64,000 nt of DNA, from assembly GCA_025531455.1 (NCBI GenBank), contig JAMYHL010000117.1:26458-90457 (forward strand). Direction: 5' to 3'. Positions 53,701-64,000 of this stretch are shown here, piece after piece. The notes under the pieces were generated by a model. The model searched no databases. It was not told where the DNA came from and worked only from the letters and a program-made list of their open reading frames with translations. The translations under genes and the position numbers were made by a program. Every line of letters starts with the position of its first letter. Position 1 is the first letter of the stretch. This DNA is from Apiotrichum sp. Y4204. Taxonomy: Eukaryota; Basidiomycota; Tremellomycetes; Trichosporonales; Trichosporonaceae.

Positions 53701-53984
53701 GTGACCGGCCCCGGCCCCGACATGGGATGCTCCCATAAGCACGCCCCGGGGATACGGGCGTCGGAGGCTAGGAGATTCCCGAGTCCGCCTGGGCCGTTGA
53801 TGAGCAACCCGGTGGGAAAACTTGACGAAGACGAGCAACAAGACGGAATGCCATCGACACATAAAAGACTCGACGTGCGAGCAGTTCGAGAGCTCCCAAC
53901 AACAACGACATCTCTTCGCCTCCCACCTCTACTACTATATAACTAATCCTCTACACCCCACTACCACTACTACATTTAATCACA
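50781..53984. other. 3.2-kb region without a supported gene
   Basis: Contains only isolated frames. The largest is on the minus strand (51540-52250, 236 codons) with a hydrophobic patch but irregular composition. A cluster of CCCAAACA direct repeats lies at 52096-52160 on the plus strand. The right end carries the promoter of the MARVEL-like gene. Confidence 0.45.
53934..53943 (+). promoter_or_regulatory. TATA-like element before the four-helix membrane protein gene
   Basis: TACTATATAA lies about 45-50 nt upstream of the ATG at 53985, followed by a C/A-rich leader typical of highly expressed fungal genes. Confidence 0.4.
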
Positions 53985-54658
53985 ATGGTTGCTAAGAAGG
54001 CTGCTGCTGGTGAGTCGACCTGGTCATACGGTGTGGCACCCACCGCCACACTGGCCACTACTTCCCCTTTACGAACAGTCACTAACGTCCAGCCGAGCGT
54101 CCCACCACCCGCATGGGCCTCCTCTTCTCCACCGGTCGTCAGATCGGCATCTTCTGCTACTTCATCCTCTTCCTCTGCATCGACGTTTCCCTTCTCGGTC
54201 TCGTCTCTCAGCAGCTCCACCGCTTCGGCAATGACTGGACTCGCTACCCCTCGGGCATGTGGTACCACGCCATGGGTCTCCTCCTCTTCGCCTCGATCTT
54301 CTACCTTCTCGTCGGTCTCACCCACTGGTGGTTCGGCCACTTCCCCCTGATGTTCCTCCTCTTCGCTGGTGGCGTCTTCTTCGGCACTGGTGCTGGTATC
54401 TTCACCGCCACTCCCTTCGGACACGGCCTCCAGTGCGGTAACCCCGCCGAGAGCTTCTCCGAGAAGTACCGCCCCTTCGTTGCCCAGTGCTCGCGCATCA
54501 CCGCCATCACCGGTCTCTCGTGGGCCATGTTCGGCCTCTGCACCCTCGGCTTCTTCTTCTTCACCGCCGACAAGCTCTCGTGTGTCTCCAAGCGCGAGCA
54601 CGTCTACGAGCCCTACGTCACCGCCGAGAAGGGCGAGAAGTCCCCCATCAAGCACTAA
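53985..54658 (+). CDS. Four-helix MARVEL-like membrane protein
   Basis: Exons are 53985-54009 and 54093-54658 (83-nt intron with a CTAAC branch); 196 residues. Residues 1-20 are basic (VAKKAAAAERPTTR). Four hydrophobic helices follow: QIGIFCYFILFLCIDVSLLG (about 25-45), MGLLLFASIFYLLVGLTHWW, FPLMFLLFAGGVFFGTGAGI and ITGLSWAMFGLCTLGFFFF. The tail is short and Lys/Glu-rich (KGEKSPIKH). Paired helices with a soluble Cys-containing loop between helices 3 and 4 match MARVEL/Nce102-like proteins of membrane domains and eisosomes. No enzymatic motifs. Codon use is extremely biased to C-ending codons, which with the TATA element suggests an abundant protein. The family is given at fold level only. 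Confidence 0.75.
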
Positions 54659-56408
54659 GTGCGCGAGCACAAAGCCTCCAGGTCTCCTGGGTCCTAGATA
54701 GATAATCCTCGGCTTCCGAGACCACCCTCCATCATTCCACACCACATATTGTTCATAGCGGGATCGTGTAGCTCCCGCTCCACCCTCCATTCTCATCACC
54801 AGCATATATTATGCATTCTATAATAGGCATACTACAATAATGGCCGCATGTGTCAGCAATATTGGATGGTGACAAACTCGCACTGACACAGACTCCAGGT
54901 GCCACACTCCGAAATGTTACTAATTCAGTTTACGCATCCCAGGTCCACAACCACAACCTTCACGACAGATTGGTGCCCTCTACCAAACGCAACCCACTTT
55001 TCCGCCCCCGGCATGGGGAGGTCGACACACAATTATTACATTGCTGGATCGCAGGTACGAGGGTGCCGAAAGACCCTGGCGCTCCACCTGATGGACTCCT
55101 CGGATCCGGTGGATCCTGCAAACCTTATCCGATTCCCAGTCAAATGCGCGGAATGTCCAGAAGGACCGGCGGTCCCGCAGTCATAAGATATCCCGAGGTT
55201 CAGTCTTCCGACTCCACGCTTGATCTGCATGCCACATTGCGGACAACTCGAGCCCTCGAGTCTGCATGGAGTGGCGCAGAAAGGAATAACGAGGAATACA
55301 CAAAGCGTCGAGGTATGCGATCCCCTCGCTCGCCCTCCCATACTATACCGACCCCCCCGCGACATCGAGCTGCGTGAGAACTTTCACCCTGCAGTCGCAT
55401 AATGCCGTCAGTAATGTCATATCACTGCTCTCGGTGATGGCCTTCGGAGCCGGAGATCGAGGATCGGAGCGGTTACGGCACATCCTAACGGGAATGAGAT
55501 CATGAACGCTAGCGTTGGAGATGAGTGCTAGTGTTGGAGCAGTGGGTCCGCATCGGGCGCCGAGCGGAGGCCGCCTGGCGCCGAGGTAGAGCGTCATTAA
55601 CCAGGAGCTGCGGCCCTTTGTGATCTCACGCAGGCCACAGAATTAGTCGAGATTATCCTCATCTGCAAAACACTTTTCAAGATACCTACCCATCTTAGGC
55701 GAGCTTATTCCTTAACTTTGCGCTCGAAATATTCACGCTTCCTCTCCTAACATCTTGCGAAGCTCGCTCTCGCTGTGAGATGTGACGTCCATATACCGCT
55801 AGACCGGTATTGCGTTTCGAGCCCCTAGAGCTCATCCTCGCGACCTTGGATTCTTCGTTGAGCTGATGGAATGACGAGGAGGTATGCGAATGCGATGCGG
55901 AAAGGGCGCGCTGATAACATCCCCCGCGAGAAGCGTAGGATTTGAATGTCGCATCTGCTGACTCCTTTTCATTCCGTTTATGGATCCGACTCCTCCCGTT
56001 GTCCGTCAGCAGCCAACGCGAGCGAGCACGATACTAGGGAGCGTCAGGAAATATGCGCAATGGGGTCCTGCCGCGCGATCCGAGATAAATGCGCGAGATA
56101 GATTGAGCCACCTCCCGAGGCATATCTACAACTTCTCAAGACCGGACTGACGTGTTTTAACGGTTCGGCCAGAGTATGCATGTGGGTGCGCTCTTTCGAG
56201 GATCAAAGATGGGAGTAAAAGTCCTTAGAATCAGAGGGAGGTGAGGAACCGCATGCCAAGCCGCTCGTTAGATTGTTAATATAAGTGAGTGGCTCAGTTG
56301 TGGGAAGTTGCTGACGTCACTGCAGCCCACCTACAACAAGAGCAAGCCGTGGTTAGAGGACAAAGACAACAACAACAAACCACCTCTTGTCCATCACTCT
56401 TCACCACC
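54659..56408. other. Intergenic 1.75 kb
   Basis: No supported gene. The frame at 54850-55377 has no domain-like content. The stretch at 55600-56300 is comparatively A/T-rich. Confidence 0.45.
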
Positions 56409-57022
56409 ATGTCCTCGCTCACATACCACACGTACCCTGGCGTCGGGGAGCGCAACGCGGAGCTGTTCCATTACTCGCAGGCCGTGCGCGTCGGCGACCG
56501 GATCGAGATTTCGGGACAGGGTATGTCGGGTAATCTGGGAGAGGGAGGAGACGCACGCAAACGAGTAATATCTAATGGCAGGCGGATGGGACCCGGAGAC
56601 GATGGTGATTCATCGCGAGATCAATGCGCAGATTGACCAGGCGTTCCGGAACGTCGACCTCACGCTCCGAACTGCGGGGGGCAAAGGGTGGGAGCAGGTA
56701 AGTGCAGATGAACGCCGGGAGCGTGGATCAGAGGTTGCTTCCATTGTCCAAGCTGTTCCGCACGTGATGGTGTTCGGCGTTGGCCATATCATCTCGTGAC
56801 TCGCGCTTGCCATCAAACCCTACAGCACCCTATTGACACCAGGTCTTCCGCATCACGTCGTACCACGTCCCGCTGAACAACGAGGCACTCGAGGCGATGG
56901 TGCGCAACATGCGGCGCTGGATGCCGAACCACAAGCCACTGTGGACAGTCCTCGGTGTGTCGCGGCTAGGCGAGGACGACATGCGCGTCGAGATTGAGGT
57001 CGTGGCGTACGATCCGAAATAA
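56409..57022 (+). CDS. RidA/YjgF/YER057c/UK114-family protein
   Basis: Exons are 56409-56520, 56582-56697 and 56843-57022; 135 residues, the usual family length. RidA proteins hydrolyse reactive enamine/imine intermediates or act in related chemistry as homotrimers. The first strands read YSQAVRVGDRIEISGQGGWDP, corresponding to the ySqAv..g..ifvSGQ core. A helix INAQIDQAFRNVDLTLR follows, then VFRITSYHVPL and the C-terminal PLWTVLGVSRLGEDDMRVEIEVVAYDP, matching the A.l......vEIe..A block; the catalytic Arg position of canonical RidA (the R of R.AV) is replaced by the WTVLGVSRLG segment, so activity may differ. The nearest relatives are the fungal 'endoribonuclease L-PSP' proteins. The second intron (145 nt) is long for the window. 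Confidence 0.88.
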
Positions 57023-58670
57023 CCTGCTGATCTGCGGAGAAATCTTAATCGGGCATGCAAATTGGAAGATTGGCAGATTGATTCGGACTGCTCGTTCGGA
57101 GAAGAGCGACGCCGAGCCTTTGCCGAGATTTTATCGCCGAGTGCCCACTGGACAGAGGCAGTCATACCCCATGATCATCATGACGGATTACCGGCGGGCA
57201 ATCTCTGGGCCGCTGGGGTAACAGCCTTTGACGATGTGGCTGCAATCAAGAACGTCATATGTCAGGTGTGCATCTCATCCTCTCATCGTGGGGGCTTGTC
57301 TCGGTGCTTCTGAACTGGTCAGAAGCAAGGGCTTTCATCAGCCACGGACGTTACCGAGATCCACATCCAGTTGACTTCATAACCATGAGAACAGCTGTGA
57401 TCCTGTGATCCGCTTCATCTGCGTCTTCCGAATGAGCAGATTATTTCCATCCTCCTCGTCTCGAGTCACACTTACGCGCAGTCAGTCAGGTGCACACTGT
57501 GGCCGTCGTGTTCGATGTGGAGGGCTATGTTGTTTGTGTTGATCGCCGCGCAGTCTATCAGACACGTTTGATCTCCTCTCGCACCTCTGCCCTGTTGTTC
57601 TCGCTTCTGGCGTTCTGGCCAGTTTGGGCCTGTTCGGAATCCGCGGGCATCTCGCGTCGTTGATGGCCTGTGCGCACGGGGGCCGGAATAGACCCAGACC
57701 AGCATCGAGCTTCTCCTTCCAGGCCATCAACGCCGCCTCGCGAACACGCCGGCAAGCGTGCCGGGCAAATCATAGGGCCATGTAATATCATGGAGCACCG
57801 AGACATGTGCATCCCCGCGGCATGTTATGGAGAGTCTTTTTCTGACCATGAGATTCGGAGCCCGCCAACGCCCTGTTCCAAATCTCCCTTCGCAGCGCGC
57901 CGGAGCCGCCCTCACGTGATGCTTCTTTTCGGCTGGTGCCGGCGGGCCCGCTTTGAGATCCGCGCGCACCATGTGCGGCGGCGGCGTAAATTGACGGACC
58001 TGACGGGCCTGCTCGGCACGCTCGGCGCGCGCGGATGTGCTCCACTCTGTTGCAGACGGGCAGTTTTGCCGCTCCTGCATCTCTACACAAAGAGGGTGAG
58101 ATATGAGATCCGGACGCACAGACGATCAGAAGATCAGAAGCTTAGTGGAGAGAGACTAGTTTATTTCCATCTTTTTTTTGGTTCCGAAGAGGGCCCAGAA
58201 AACAGCTTTTGTTCATTGTATATGTGTGTGTGTTTGGGTGGCGGTAATTGCATCGGAGTGGGGCGCGCGGCGAGAGGGGCGAAGGGGGGCCCTGGCTGGA
58301 GGGGCAGTCACCGCGGCTAGCCTCTGCCATCCCGCCCTGCCGCGCAGGGCTCTACAGGGCAACTCCGATGGTGGCCAAAAAGTATTCCGAACACTTTTTG
58401 TAGCTTGTGATGTATTATGTCCCTTGTTTGGGGTGGAGCAAACGCCAACGATCCGAACTTTGATGCTCTCTTCACCATCACATCCGCCGCCCACCCACCC
58501 GTGCTCATCGTAATACCCAGCAGCTCGGCATTCTTCAGCGCTCCAGCAGCAGCAACTTTTTCCTGTCGATTGCCTCTGCGCGCATTGCAACACCGAAACA
58601 TATATATAAAGCAATGTTAACAGCAACACCACCACCACCACCATAACACCACGCCTCTACACCTCGTCCC
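57023..58670. other. Intergenic 1.65 kb with SSU1 promoter
   Basis: No supported gene. Several long open frames (for example 57670-58320 plus and 58213-58644 minus) overlap in all directions and reflect GC content. CACCACCACCACCACC repeats lie just upstream of the SSU1 start. Confidence 0.45.
58601..58610 (+). promoter_or_regulatory. TATA box of the sulfite exporter gene
   Basis: TATATATAAA, 61-70 nt upstream of the ATG at 58671, the best TATA box in the window. A TATA-driven promoter fits an inducible stress transporter. Confidence 0.55.
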
Positions 58671-60296
58671 ATGCCCGACACTCCTGCCTCCACAACCACA
58701 TCAGAGACATCGCTCGCCCCCACCATGGTAGACGCGGAAGACCCTGTTCTCCCGAATGGCCTCCCTGTGCCGCGAGATGGCAGCAATCGCGGCACAACAA
58801 CCCCGGCTGTGGATTCCATCTCCGTCACGCCAACTGCAACCACCACGACTTCAGACCAGCCCGGTATCGCAACCCGCGGGCGCCAAACCATCTCCCCACC
58901 ACCCCCGCTCGCCTCTCTCCAGCGCCACCAAGGTATCGTCGGGTGGTTTGAGCGTGCAGCGCTGCACACCGTCCCGGCTTACTATGCCATTACCATGGGC
59001 ACTGGCATCTCGGCCATTCTCCTCCACCAGTTCCCCTACAAGGCCCGCTGGCTTGAGTATATCGGTATAATCATCTTTGTCCTCAACGTCGTCTGCTTCG
59101 TTGTCATTACTCTCTTCACCTTCGCCCGTTACATTTTTTGGTCCGGCGTGTTCCGCCTCGTCCTCAAGCACAATGTCGCCAGCATGTTCTGGGGATGCAT
59201 GCCCATGGGTGGTGCGACCATTATCGTGAGTGGATGACAGGAGGTTGGCGGCGCGTGCTGACATCCAGAACATGATCTGCTTCGTCTGCGTTCCCGCTTG
59301 GGGCAAGCCGTGGGCCTACATTGCGTATGGCCTGTGGTGGGCCGATGTTCTCGCCTCGATCTTTATTAACTTTGGCATGATCTTTGTCCTCTTCACACGC
59401 CAGCAGCAGAATGTCCAGACATTGGCGCCGACATGGCTCCTTCCGGTCGTTACCTCCGTCGTCGCGGCTGCGACGGGCGGCATCGTGGCTGAGGCGCTCA
59501 TGCCGTTTAACGCACACCTCGCCCGCTCGACTCTTATGGCCTCGTACTGCGTGTGGGGCACCGGTGTCCCTGTCGCGATGATGATCATCACCCTCGTCCT
59601 CTACCGCATGGCCGTCCACGGCTCGCCCCAAGGCCCCGCGCTCGCCTCCGTCTTCCTTCCCCTCGGTCCGTGTGGACAGGGCTCGTTTGGCATCATTACC
59701 CTTGGCACGGCCATGCGCAAGTTGACTTACGAGTTCAACTTGCCCATGATCCCCGGCATCGGCCCCGAGGAGGCGCGCCGCCTGGCAGACGTGCTGTACG
59801 CTGGTGGTCTGGTCGTTGGCATGATCATGTGGGGCCTCGCTCTGCTGTGGTACTCTCTCGCGGTCGCACTCTTCCTCGACACCTGGCGTCGTGAATGGCG
59901 CCTCCTTGGCCCGGGCAAGTTTGCCATCGGCCTCTGGGGTCTTACTTTCCCGATCGGGTGAGCCTGGTTGTGTTCTCTCAAAAGACCGACGCTAACAACT
60001 CCAGTGTGTTTGCGACCTCCACCATCGCGCTTTCCAAAGAGCTCGACTCGCCGGCCTTCAAGGTCATCGCCGCGTTCCTCGCCACGCAGGTTGTCCTGCA
60101 CTGGCTCTTTGTCGGAGTTGGTACACTCTGGAAGGCCATCGACGGCGCGCTGTTCGCGGCCCCAGAGCTCGTCGGCATCGATGAGGATGCTGTCCGCAGG
60201 CGCAGGTCTCCGTCGCCCACGCGCGTGCGGACGCGCTGGAGCAACGGCGGCAAGACCATGGCAGAGGCGGACGTTGAGGCGCCCTTCGAGGTGTAG
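58671..60296 (+). CDS. SSU1: Sulfite efflux pump, TDT/SSU1 family
   Basis: Exons are 58671-59225, 59269-59957 and 60005-60296; 511 residues. Exports sulfite across the plasma membrane; the fold has ten helices like SLAC1. The N-tail (about 95 residues) is Thr/Ser/Pro-rich. Family blocks: TVPAYYAITMGTGISAILLHQFPY at TM1, WGCMPMGGATII|NMICFVCVPAWG (intron between), WWADVLASIFINFGM, WLLPVVTSVVAAATGGIVAE and SVFLPLGPCGQGSFGIITLG. The Phe-like gate of SLAC1 channels is not resolved by eye. The pattern matches filamentous-fungal SSU1 closely, more than the malate permease MAE1. The tail is basic (RRRRSPSPTRVRTR) and ends in an acidic EADVEAPFEV. A TATA box lies upstream. Confidence 0.88.
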
Positions 60297-60848
60297 GCGG
60301 ATCGAGGCGTAGACGGACAAAATACGCCGCGCTTCCAAATGTAGACGGACAACGGAAGCCGCCCGCGGCAGATAACAGCATTTTAATATTCCGGGATTGC
60401 AGGCACGACCGGGTTCTCCCATAGACTATCTCTCGCTTGCATCTATCAGCATCCTGCATTCATCTAGACATGTATCATATTCTCGCACCACGTCTTTGAC
60501 ATGTATGACGACGGGAATCAGATCGAGAGTGTGCGGAGCACCAGTACCGTCCAACTTGTAACTTGGAGGGTCGTAAAGCCGCCCTCGGAGGGAGCTCCCT
60601 GAATCCTTCCGGCGCTCCGGCCCGGTATCCGACCGGACAAGCAGGATGAGGTCAACCGTCTTGAACCGGTCGAACCGGGGGCCATGGTGCCAACTGTGGG
60701 GTGAAGAGATGGGCAACAAGGTGCAGTCAAGCATCCACTCCGCACGTCTGCATCTTCTGGAATAAATACCAGCAGCAGCCATCACAGCTGTCACCCACTC
60801 CCCCTCTCTTATCTGCCCACCATTCGGTCCTCGCTCCGTCTCCTCAAC
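60297..60848. other. Intergenic, promoter of the dehydrogenase
   Basis: No gene. AATAAATA at about 60761-60768 may serve as the TATA element of the next gene (start 60849), within a CT-rich leader. Confidence 0.4.
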
Positions 60849-62281
60849 ATGGCAAAGAAGATTCTCATGTAAGTCGATTGCGTACCCCACCCCTGGGTCG
60901 CGGGAATGGTGATCAGCGGCGTATTGGTGTGATCGCCAATATCTCTCTTACTCTCGTTGTATCTTCCAACCGAAAACTCACACGCAGCACGCGCAATGTC
61001 GGTTCCGAGGCGATGGCGACGCTGAAAAAGACGCCCTTTGAGCTGATCGTCAACCCCGAGGATGCGGAGCCGTCCCGCGCCTGGGTGCTCGAGCACATTG
61101 CCGACCCGGACGTTGTCGCTGCGTGCATCATGCACGGGCAGTCGAGCGACAAGGTCGACGAGGAGTTTTTGAAGGCCGCAAACCCCAACCTCAAGACTGT
61201 CAGCACCTTCTCTGTCGGGTTTGGTGAGTACGAGATGCCTAGTATGACGAGGGGAACTTCCGGCAGCCCATCTGGATGCCTGGGACTTGATTTGGTGCTC
61301 GTTCAACGCTAACCCCAGACCACATTGACGTCGCGGCCGCGAACACGCGCGGCATTAAGATTGGGCACACTCCCGGCGTGCTCTCCGATGCCGTTGCAGA
61401 CATCACGATCATGCTTGTGCTCATGGCCATGCGGCGCGTGCAGGAGGGCATCGATCTCGTCAAGAGCGGAGGCGTGAGTATAAGATACGATAGGCGTATT
61501 CCTATCCGTATCTTGGCCCTGCGTATCATCACACACATAAGCTAACAGCCCAGTGGCCGCAGCTCCCGTGGGCGCCGTTCGTGATGTGCGGCCCCTCGAT
61601 CGGACACCCGAACCTGACCATCGGTTTCCTCGGCTTTGGGCGTATTGCCGAATGCGTGGTGGACCGCCTCGTGCCGTTCGTGAACAAGACGGCGCCGCCG
61701 TCGATCCTGTACTCTTCCTCGCGCGCGCGGCCCAACCAGGCCGAAATTGACGCCGACTTCTCCAAGCGCTGGGGGTACGATGTCCGCCGCGCCACGAGCC
61801 CAGACGAGGTCGCGGAGAAGAGCGACATTGTCATTGTCCTCTGCTCCCTCTCGCCCGCGACCACCAGCCTCGTCAACAAGGATTTCCTCAAGAAGATGAA
61901 GAAGACGGCCGTGCTCGTCAATGCGGCACGTGTGAGTCCGGCTAATGGGATGCGGAGGTCTTCGTTACCTTCACTGCATCCCCGTCCGACACAAATCCTG
62001 ACCACTTGATACAAAACTAACCCCAGGGACCCGTCGTCAACTCGGAGGACCTGGAATGGGCTTTGTCCAACGACGAGATCTTCGCTGCGGGCCTCGACGT
62101 GATCACCAACGAGCCGCACATTTCCCCCGACCACCCGCTCGTCGTCAACCCCAAGTGCGCCGTCATCCCGCACATGGGCTCGGCAGACTACGACACGCGC
62201 AACGCCATGGCGGACCTGTGCGTCCGCAACGCCCTTGCCGGCGCTGAGGGCAAGCCGCTCGTCGCCGAGGTCAAGCTGTAG
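60849..62281 (+). CDS. D-isomer-specific 2-hydroxyacid dehydrogenase, glyoxylate/hydroxypyruvate reductase type
   Basis: Reduces glyoxylate or hydroxypyruvate with NAD(P)H (the GOR1-type role is inferred). Exons are 60849-60868, 60988-61223, 61319-61473, 61554-61931 and 62027-62281; 347 residues. Rossmann motif FLGFGRIAECVVDRL is at about 163-177, with the third Gly of GxGxxG replaced by Ala. Catalytic residues are all visible: Arg in NAARGPVVNSEDL (about 262), Glu in ITNEPHISPDHPL (about 291) and His in PHMGSADYDTRNAMA (about 312). The substrate-binding edge FDHIDVAAANTRGIKIGHTPGVLSDAVAD is intact. The first exon is only 20 nt (MAKKIL plus two bases), joined in phase across a 119-nt intron. 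All branch sites are CTAAC/CTGAC type. Cytosolic or peroxisomal; no clear PTS1 (ends EVKL). Confidence 0.92.
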
Positions 62282-62483
62282 ATGTGTAGATGGAAAGAAG
62301 TGTTTTGTACTCTTGTGTTTGGAATGTCACTGCTAAATGTTGCCCAGGCACTGACTGGTAAACCCACTGATCTCCTGAACTGACCACGGCTAACACATGA
62401 TCACAGGAGTGAAGACGCGACGAGCCTAACAAGAGATAACTTACTCCCACGTCTAAAAATCACAATCTAGGGATCGATCCCCA
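62282..62483. terminator. Short 3' region of the dehydrogenase gene
   Basis: About 200 bases between the dehydrogenase stop and the tRNA. TGTTTTGTACTCTTGTGTTT just after the stop is T-rich and a possible polyadenylation context. Nothing else is seen. Confidence 0.25.
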
Positions 62484-62568
62484 TGCCCCGTAGCCGACTT
62501 GAACGACTGGCCTTGTCATGTCCCAGATGGGATACGAGTGACACGCTCTACCACTGAGCTAACGGGGC
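62484..62568 (-). tRNA. tRNA-Thr (anticodon CGU) with a 13-nt intron
   Basis: The minus strand folds into a complete cloverleaf: acceptor GCCCCGT/ACGGGGC, D arm GCTC-AGTGGTA-GAGC, anticodon arm TGTCA-CTCGTAA-TGACA, variable AGGCC, T arm AGTCG-TTCAAGT-CGGCT (one G-U pair), discriminator A at 62484. The internal control sequences TAGCTCAGTGG (A box) and GTTCAAGTC (B box variant) are present. A 13-nt intron (TCCCATCTGGGAC) sits at the canonical site after position 37 and contains a short self-complementary hairpin. The mature RNA is about 72 nt without CCA. Loop bases 34-36 read CGT, decoding ACG. Confidence 0.88.
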
Positions 62569-63178
62569 GTCAAGGAGTGAATCTGGTGGTACTTATATGA
62601 GTGGGCCGCTCGTGGTTTCCGCCGCGTCGTCGTGATTGTCCAGATCATGCATTATTGTAAGACTCATGGCGTCACTGATGATGATAGTACGCGCTGGGTG
62701 TGCACCATGAGTGCGGCTCCGCGACCCTTGGGTATCACCAGCCTTGAGTGCTTGCCCGGTATCTCCCGGAATAGGAGTGGGGGAGGCTGCAAGCACGTCA
62801 CCGGGACCGTGCGGTCAGTCGTTTGAATATGTGCATGTGATGGAGGATGTACAACATGAGATTGATGGCCGTGCCGGGCTGGGGTACTGGGGGGGGGGGG
62901 GGGGGGTTGCGGAATGATAGGTCGCACGGATCACGGATACGGATCGCGGATCAAAGATCAGAGAGGGTCCAAGCTCTCGCGCGGTGCCACCCGAAGCGGG
63001 GGAGCGACCAAGAGAAACGCGCCACGGAAGATGGGCGGGAAGCACACAAGAGGCCAAGAAGCGCTCGGCCGCGGCGGGATTGCGAAAGGCACATCGCGCG
63101 CCGATCGGAACGCGTCGCAGAGAGATCAGCGGTCACGGCGTACGGATCGGTGCTAGGCACGAGACTACGAGCCAGGGA
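62569..63178. other. Intergenic with a homopolymeric G tract
   Basis: No gene supported. A run of about 18 G bases lies at about 62889-62906, followed by a repeated CACGGATCACGGATACGGATCGCGGATC segment of 6-8-base near repeats (62929-62955). Confidence 0.45.
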
Positions 63179-64000
63179 CTAGGGATTGGCAGGATTTGCG
63201 CGACGCGCGAGAAGCGTCGCCCAGGGGTCCTCACAGTAGCTCTCCTTGAAGAAGCCGCGGGGCTCGTCGCGCGCCGGGGGCCCCGTGGGTGCAGCGCGAC
63301 CGCGATGGCCGGGTCCTCCCGCGCCTCGTCCCCGTCCACGACCGCGCACTCGGCCCCACCCCCCGTCTCCGCCGATGGGATATTCTGGCTGGATCTGAGA
63401 CGCCGAACCGCTGGGAGACGATAACAGTGGGCGCTGGGGTTAGCACGGACCATCAAGATTGGGGAGTGTGATATAGCTGCTGTGTTTCGGAGCGGCTAGG
63501 GACGTAGGGACGGTGCCACGGGGACGTAACGTGCCGGTCCGCGACGTATGGGGATCATCACATACTGTCGATGGACATGTCCCATGGCGGTGAAAGCACA
63601 AATGCGGAGCCAGAGCCCGTGTGGACCCAGCCCCCATAAGGAGGTGCATGCCACTGCCACCCGACACGCCAGCACTTATCACCATGGAACATCTGTACGT
63701 TTCAAGGTGCAGCCAGCGGTTGGGCCAGTAACCGTGCACCGCTCCATCTTGCAACCAGCACACAAGGTAACGGAGCATCAAGCATCGGAACCCAACCGTA
63801 CCCCATCTCCCAGTATCAACCCACAGGCGACATACCTTGTCTCCAGCGCTGAACTCGTTTGCGGCAACGGCGTGCGCCACGTGAGAGGACCGTTCAGGCG
63901 TTCCACTCCTCCCTGGGCGGCCGTCGCCACCGGGCCCAGACAGCTCGCTTGCGCCGCCAACCTCGACATGATTGGTGCTGATACCAGTGGGCGCGGCGTC
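63179..64000 (-). CDS. RGG-rich protein, C-terminal part; gene continues beyond the right edge
   Basis: Partial gene entering from the right on the minus strand. Exons in view are 64000-63836 (55 codons, open to the window edge) and 63433-63179 (85 codons with TAG). The junction pairs GTATGT with a CTAACCCCAG acceptor, both in phase 0; the 402-nt intron is long and may hide another exon. The first part is Gly/Ser/His-rich (GGDGRPGRSGTPERSSHVAH). The second has RPLLSSPSGSASQIQPEYPI, then an RGG-type stretch GRVRGRGRGRGAGG and the ending RGFFKESYCEDPWATLLARR. The Arg-Gly repeat points to RNA or ribonucleoprotein binding. The FFK.S..EDPW ending is a short motif I cannot assign. No start or full length is known, so no family is given. 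Confidence 0.6.

Noticed and set aside
57670..58320. 216-codon plus-strand frame
   Set aside because: Arg/Cys/His-rich, overlapped by minus frames; typical GC-driven open frame.

Overview
The window is nuclear DNA of a GC-rich basidiomycete yeast. Nearly every gene is split by short spliceosomal introns (about 33-65 nt) with GTRNGT donors and CTAAC/CTGAC branch sites just before CAG or TAG. The protein families (a SLC2-like carrier, an SSU1-type sulfite exporter, a group X hybrid histidine kinase, a Zn2Cys6 regulator, a microbial rhodopsin, a DUF2264 protein) and the intron style fit Tremellomycetes, most likely Trichosporonales. The order is an inference. I see no rRNA, CRISPR array, transposon or virus. 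Exon borders were worked out by hand from frame and splice signals, so unusual borders should be checked against RNA.

Layout. 1-1850: 5' part of GFA1 (minus), with its C-terminus outside the window, followed by a 4.1 kb non-coding stretch. 5947-12247: a short Virilizer-like protein, a yeast-type amino-acid permease, and convergent to it a sugar-porter-like MFS carrier. 13526-18853: a single-pass surface glycoprotein and an NTF2-like/flavin monooxygenase fusion. 20324-23366: a small GNAT acetyltransferase and a DUF2264 gene broken by a 71-bp tandem duplication. 26301-37546: a 2343-residue hybrid histidine kinase (pseudokinase, AAA-type ATPase, GAF, HisKA, HATPase, receiver), convergent with a 909-residue Zn2Cys6 factor. 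39497-43389: a divergent mitochondrial carrier and a microbial rhodopsin with its retinal lysine. 47433-50780: a secreted protein with calpain-like sequence blocks but no catalytic residues, and a Ser/Pro-rich protein. 53985-62281: a four-helix MARVEL-like membrane protein, a RidA-family protein, an SSU1 sulfite pump and a glyoxylate-reductase-type dehydrogenase. 62484-62568: a tRNA-Thr with an intron. 63179-64000: the 3' end of an RGG-rich protein gene entering from the right.

Function. The genes are independently transcribed housekeeping and environment-facing genes. There is no operon or obvious metabolic cluster. The signalling content stands out: one window holds a light-sensor candidate and a very large multidomain histidine kinase. 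I saw no complete undescribed system. The most unusual items are the rhodopsin with Met at the proton-donor position and a reading-frame change in its tail, the duplication-broken DUF2264 gene, the calpain-like protein without catalytic residues, the Virilizer-like short protein, and four introns whose retention would keep the frame open.
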